The notes under the pieces: generated by a model
Database searches by the model: none
Told to the model about the DNA's origin: nothing
What the model saw: only the letters and a program-made list of their open reading frames with translations
NCBI RefSeq assembly: GCF_003721245.1
Contig: NZ_RIZG01000002.1
Coordinates: 342,571 to 406,570 of the forward strand
DNA: 64,000 nt
Reading direction: 5' to 3'
DNA from: Marinomonas hwangdonensis
GTDB lineage: Bacteria > Pseudomonadota > Gammaproteobacteria > Pseudomonadales > Marinomonadaceae
Program-made: the position numbers and the translations under genes
Part shown: one piece after another, positions 63,084 through 64,000 of the stretch
Layout: every line of letters begins with the position of its first letter
Numbering within the stretch: position 1 is the stretch's first letter

Positions 63084-63858
63084 CGATACGAATCCCCCAT
63101 GTTGTCTTCATCCAATCGATCATTTCACCAAAAAACAACAGGTAAATATTTAAGAAGTCACTCAACATTATCCAGAAAAAGAACAGCGAAAATAGCATTA
63201 TTATAGGAAAACCGAGGGCAAAAATATTCAGTTGAGGAGACGCCTTAGCGACCATACCAAACGCTAAGTTAATCACCAACACAGCAACTGCCAAAGGCAT
63301 CACAATTAATAACGCTTTTTCAAACATCCAACCACCCATTAACACTAATTCCCAGTAACGCTCGCTACTAAAACCAGCACCAATAGGCCAATAAGTAAAA
63401 CTTTCAGCCAAATACTCTATCATCACTAGATGACCATTGGTCCCCAAAAAAGCCAAAGCCACCATGGATAAATAATATTGTCCCAGAGTCGCGACCGATA
63501 TCCCGTTTGCAGGATCATTTGACATTGCAAAGCCCAAACCCGCTTTCATTGCCGCTAACTGACCTGCAAGTGAAAACAGTTGAAATAAAATGGTGACTAT
63601 AAAACCTAACACAAAACCTATCACCAGTTGTTCGGCAATGAGTACGATATAAGCAGGCGATACAGGGTCGTAGGGAGGGATGTCAATAACAGGGGTTATG
63701 ATCACAGCGACCAAAAAAGAAAACATGATTCGAATTCGCGCGTTTACCAAGCGACTACCAAATAGAGGCAGAGCCATAAAAAATGCACCAATCCGAAAAA
63801 ACGGCAATAAAAAACTGATCGTCAAATTCATCAGCTGATCAGGATTTATCTCTAACAT
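63076..63858 (-). CDS. fliR: Flagellar export gate protein FliR
   Basis: A 260-residue, mostly hydrophobic protein of the FliPQR gate core. FLLPFFRIGAFFMALPLFGSR near the N-terminus, ALGFPI-type FALGFPIIMLFSLFFFWIML near the end and VIGFVLGFIVTILFQLFSLAGQ fit the family. Its start overlaps the fliQ stop by one base (TGATG) and its stop overlaps flhB. Confidence 0.95.
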   Translation of the reverse strand: MLEINPDQLMNLTISFLLPFFRIGAFFMALPLFGSRLVNARIRIMFSFLVAVIITPVIDIPPYDPVSPAYIVLIAEQLVIGFVLGFIVTILFQLFSLAGQLAAMKAGLGFAMSNDPANGISVATLGQYYLSMVALAFLGTNGHLVMIEYLAESFTYWPIGAGFSSERYWELVLMGGWMFEKALLIVMPLAVAVLVINLAFGMVAKASPQLNIFALGFPIIMLFSLFFFWIMLSDFLNIYLLFFGEMIDWMKTTWGIRIDG

Positions 63859-64000
63859 CAGCCTATTATCATTGGAATATTAATTAATAAATCCGTAGTG
63901 AAATCAGTCAGCTTAGTCAGAATCCATGAACCAAGCTGCATTATCACCAAAATAGTCACAATTAATCTGGGCAAAAAAGACAAGGTCTGTTCGTTGATTT
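63858..64000 (-). CDS. fliQ: Flagellar export gate protein FliQ, C-terminal part
   Basis: Only the last 46 codons are present; the gene runs off the right edge. The readable sequence INEQTLSFLPRLIVTILVIM, then a second hydrophobic helix ending TDFTTDLLINIPMIIG, matches the second TM and tail of FliQ, an 89-residue gate subunit. Gene order before fliR confirms it. Confidence 0.9.
   Translation of the reverse strand, partial: INEQTLSFLPRLIVTILVIMQLGSWILTKLTDFTTDLLINIPMIIG

Overview
The window looks like a chromosome segment of a marine gammaproteobacterium of the Oceanospirillales type, most likely Marinomonas or a close relative. The evidence is the polar-flagellum/chemotaxis order fliQ-fliR-flhB-flhA-flhF-fliA-cheY-cheZ-cheA-cheB-motC-motD-parC-parP-cheW-DUF2802, a complete System I cytochrome c maturation operon (ccmABCDEFGHI), a quinol oxidase operon cydABX-DC, and housekeeping genes with gammaproteobacterial signatures (metR, hemG, rluB, yciO, mnmC, ligA-zipA, cysE). 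The genus is inferred from overall protein character and was not searched. No rRNA, tRNA, CRISPR array or transposase was seen.

Layout. 1-4500 is the most accessory-like stretch: the start of azlC with its XRE/cupin regulator and tandem palindromic operators, a GNAT acetyltransferase with a decayed duplicate of its own 5' end, an AT-rich ATPase + HNH nuclease pair resembling Septu anti-phage defence, and intergenic repeat sequences. 4505-10807 is cydABX-DC (cytochrome bd oxidase plus assembly exporter), with a candidate Anr/Fnr box upstream. 11200-16450 holds metY, arfB, a eukaryotic-type hisA, an orphan lipoprotein and a sigma-54 activator with a degenerate receiver. 16448-17190 holds a small repeat-rich lipoprotein behind a good sigma-54 promoter with two matching upstream dyads. 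17189-36953 is mostly single genes and short operons: aguA, an rsgA paralogue with broken switch motifs, hemG, three LysR regulators (one MetR), peroxiredoxin-grxD, argF, an RstAB-like two-component pair, rluB, yciO, a PHP RNase, yciI, a SelW-like redox protein, periplasmic ppiA, mnmC and cysE. 36989-40344 is yheU-ligA-zipA. 40409-47141 is the ccm operon, including ccmD. 47253-48901 is fliK plus a FlhB-C-terminal-like gene behind a candidate sigma-28 promoter. 48892-64000 is the leftward chemotaxis/flagellar export cluster, which runs off the window inside fliQ.

The ccm operon would mature c-type cytochromes while cydABX-DC supplies the low-oxygen terminal oxidase. The flagellar region encodes the export gate (FliQ, FliR, FlhB, FlhA), the polar-site GTPase FlhF, the late sigma factor FliA, the chemotaxis core (CheY/Z/A/B/W), a second stator pair (MotCD) and the ParC/ParP polar-localisation pair.

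Most noteworthy: the CheA linker, where a P2 domain is expected, carries four copies of a short helix motif that closely resembles the CheY-binding peptides of FliM and CheZ; CheZ in the same operon ends in such a peptide. Other leads are the Septu-like pair, the sigma-54 activator/lipoprotein unit, the switch-less RsgA paralogue, and conspicuous absences: no flhG/fleN between flhF and fliA, no smc next to zipA, and no scpAB between yciO and rluB.
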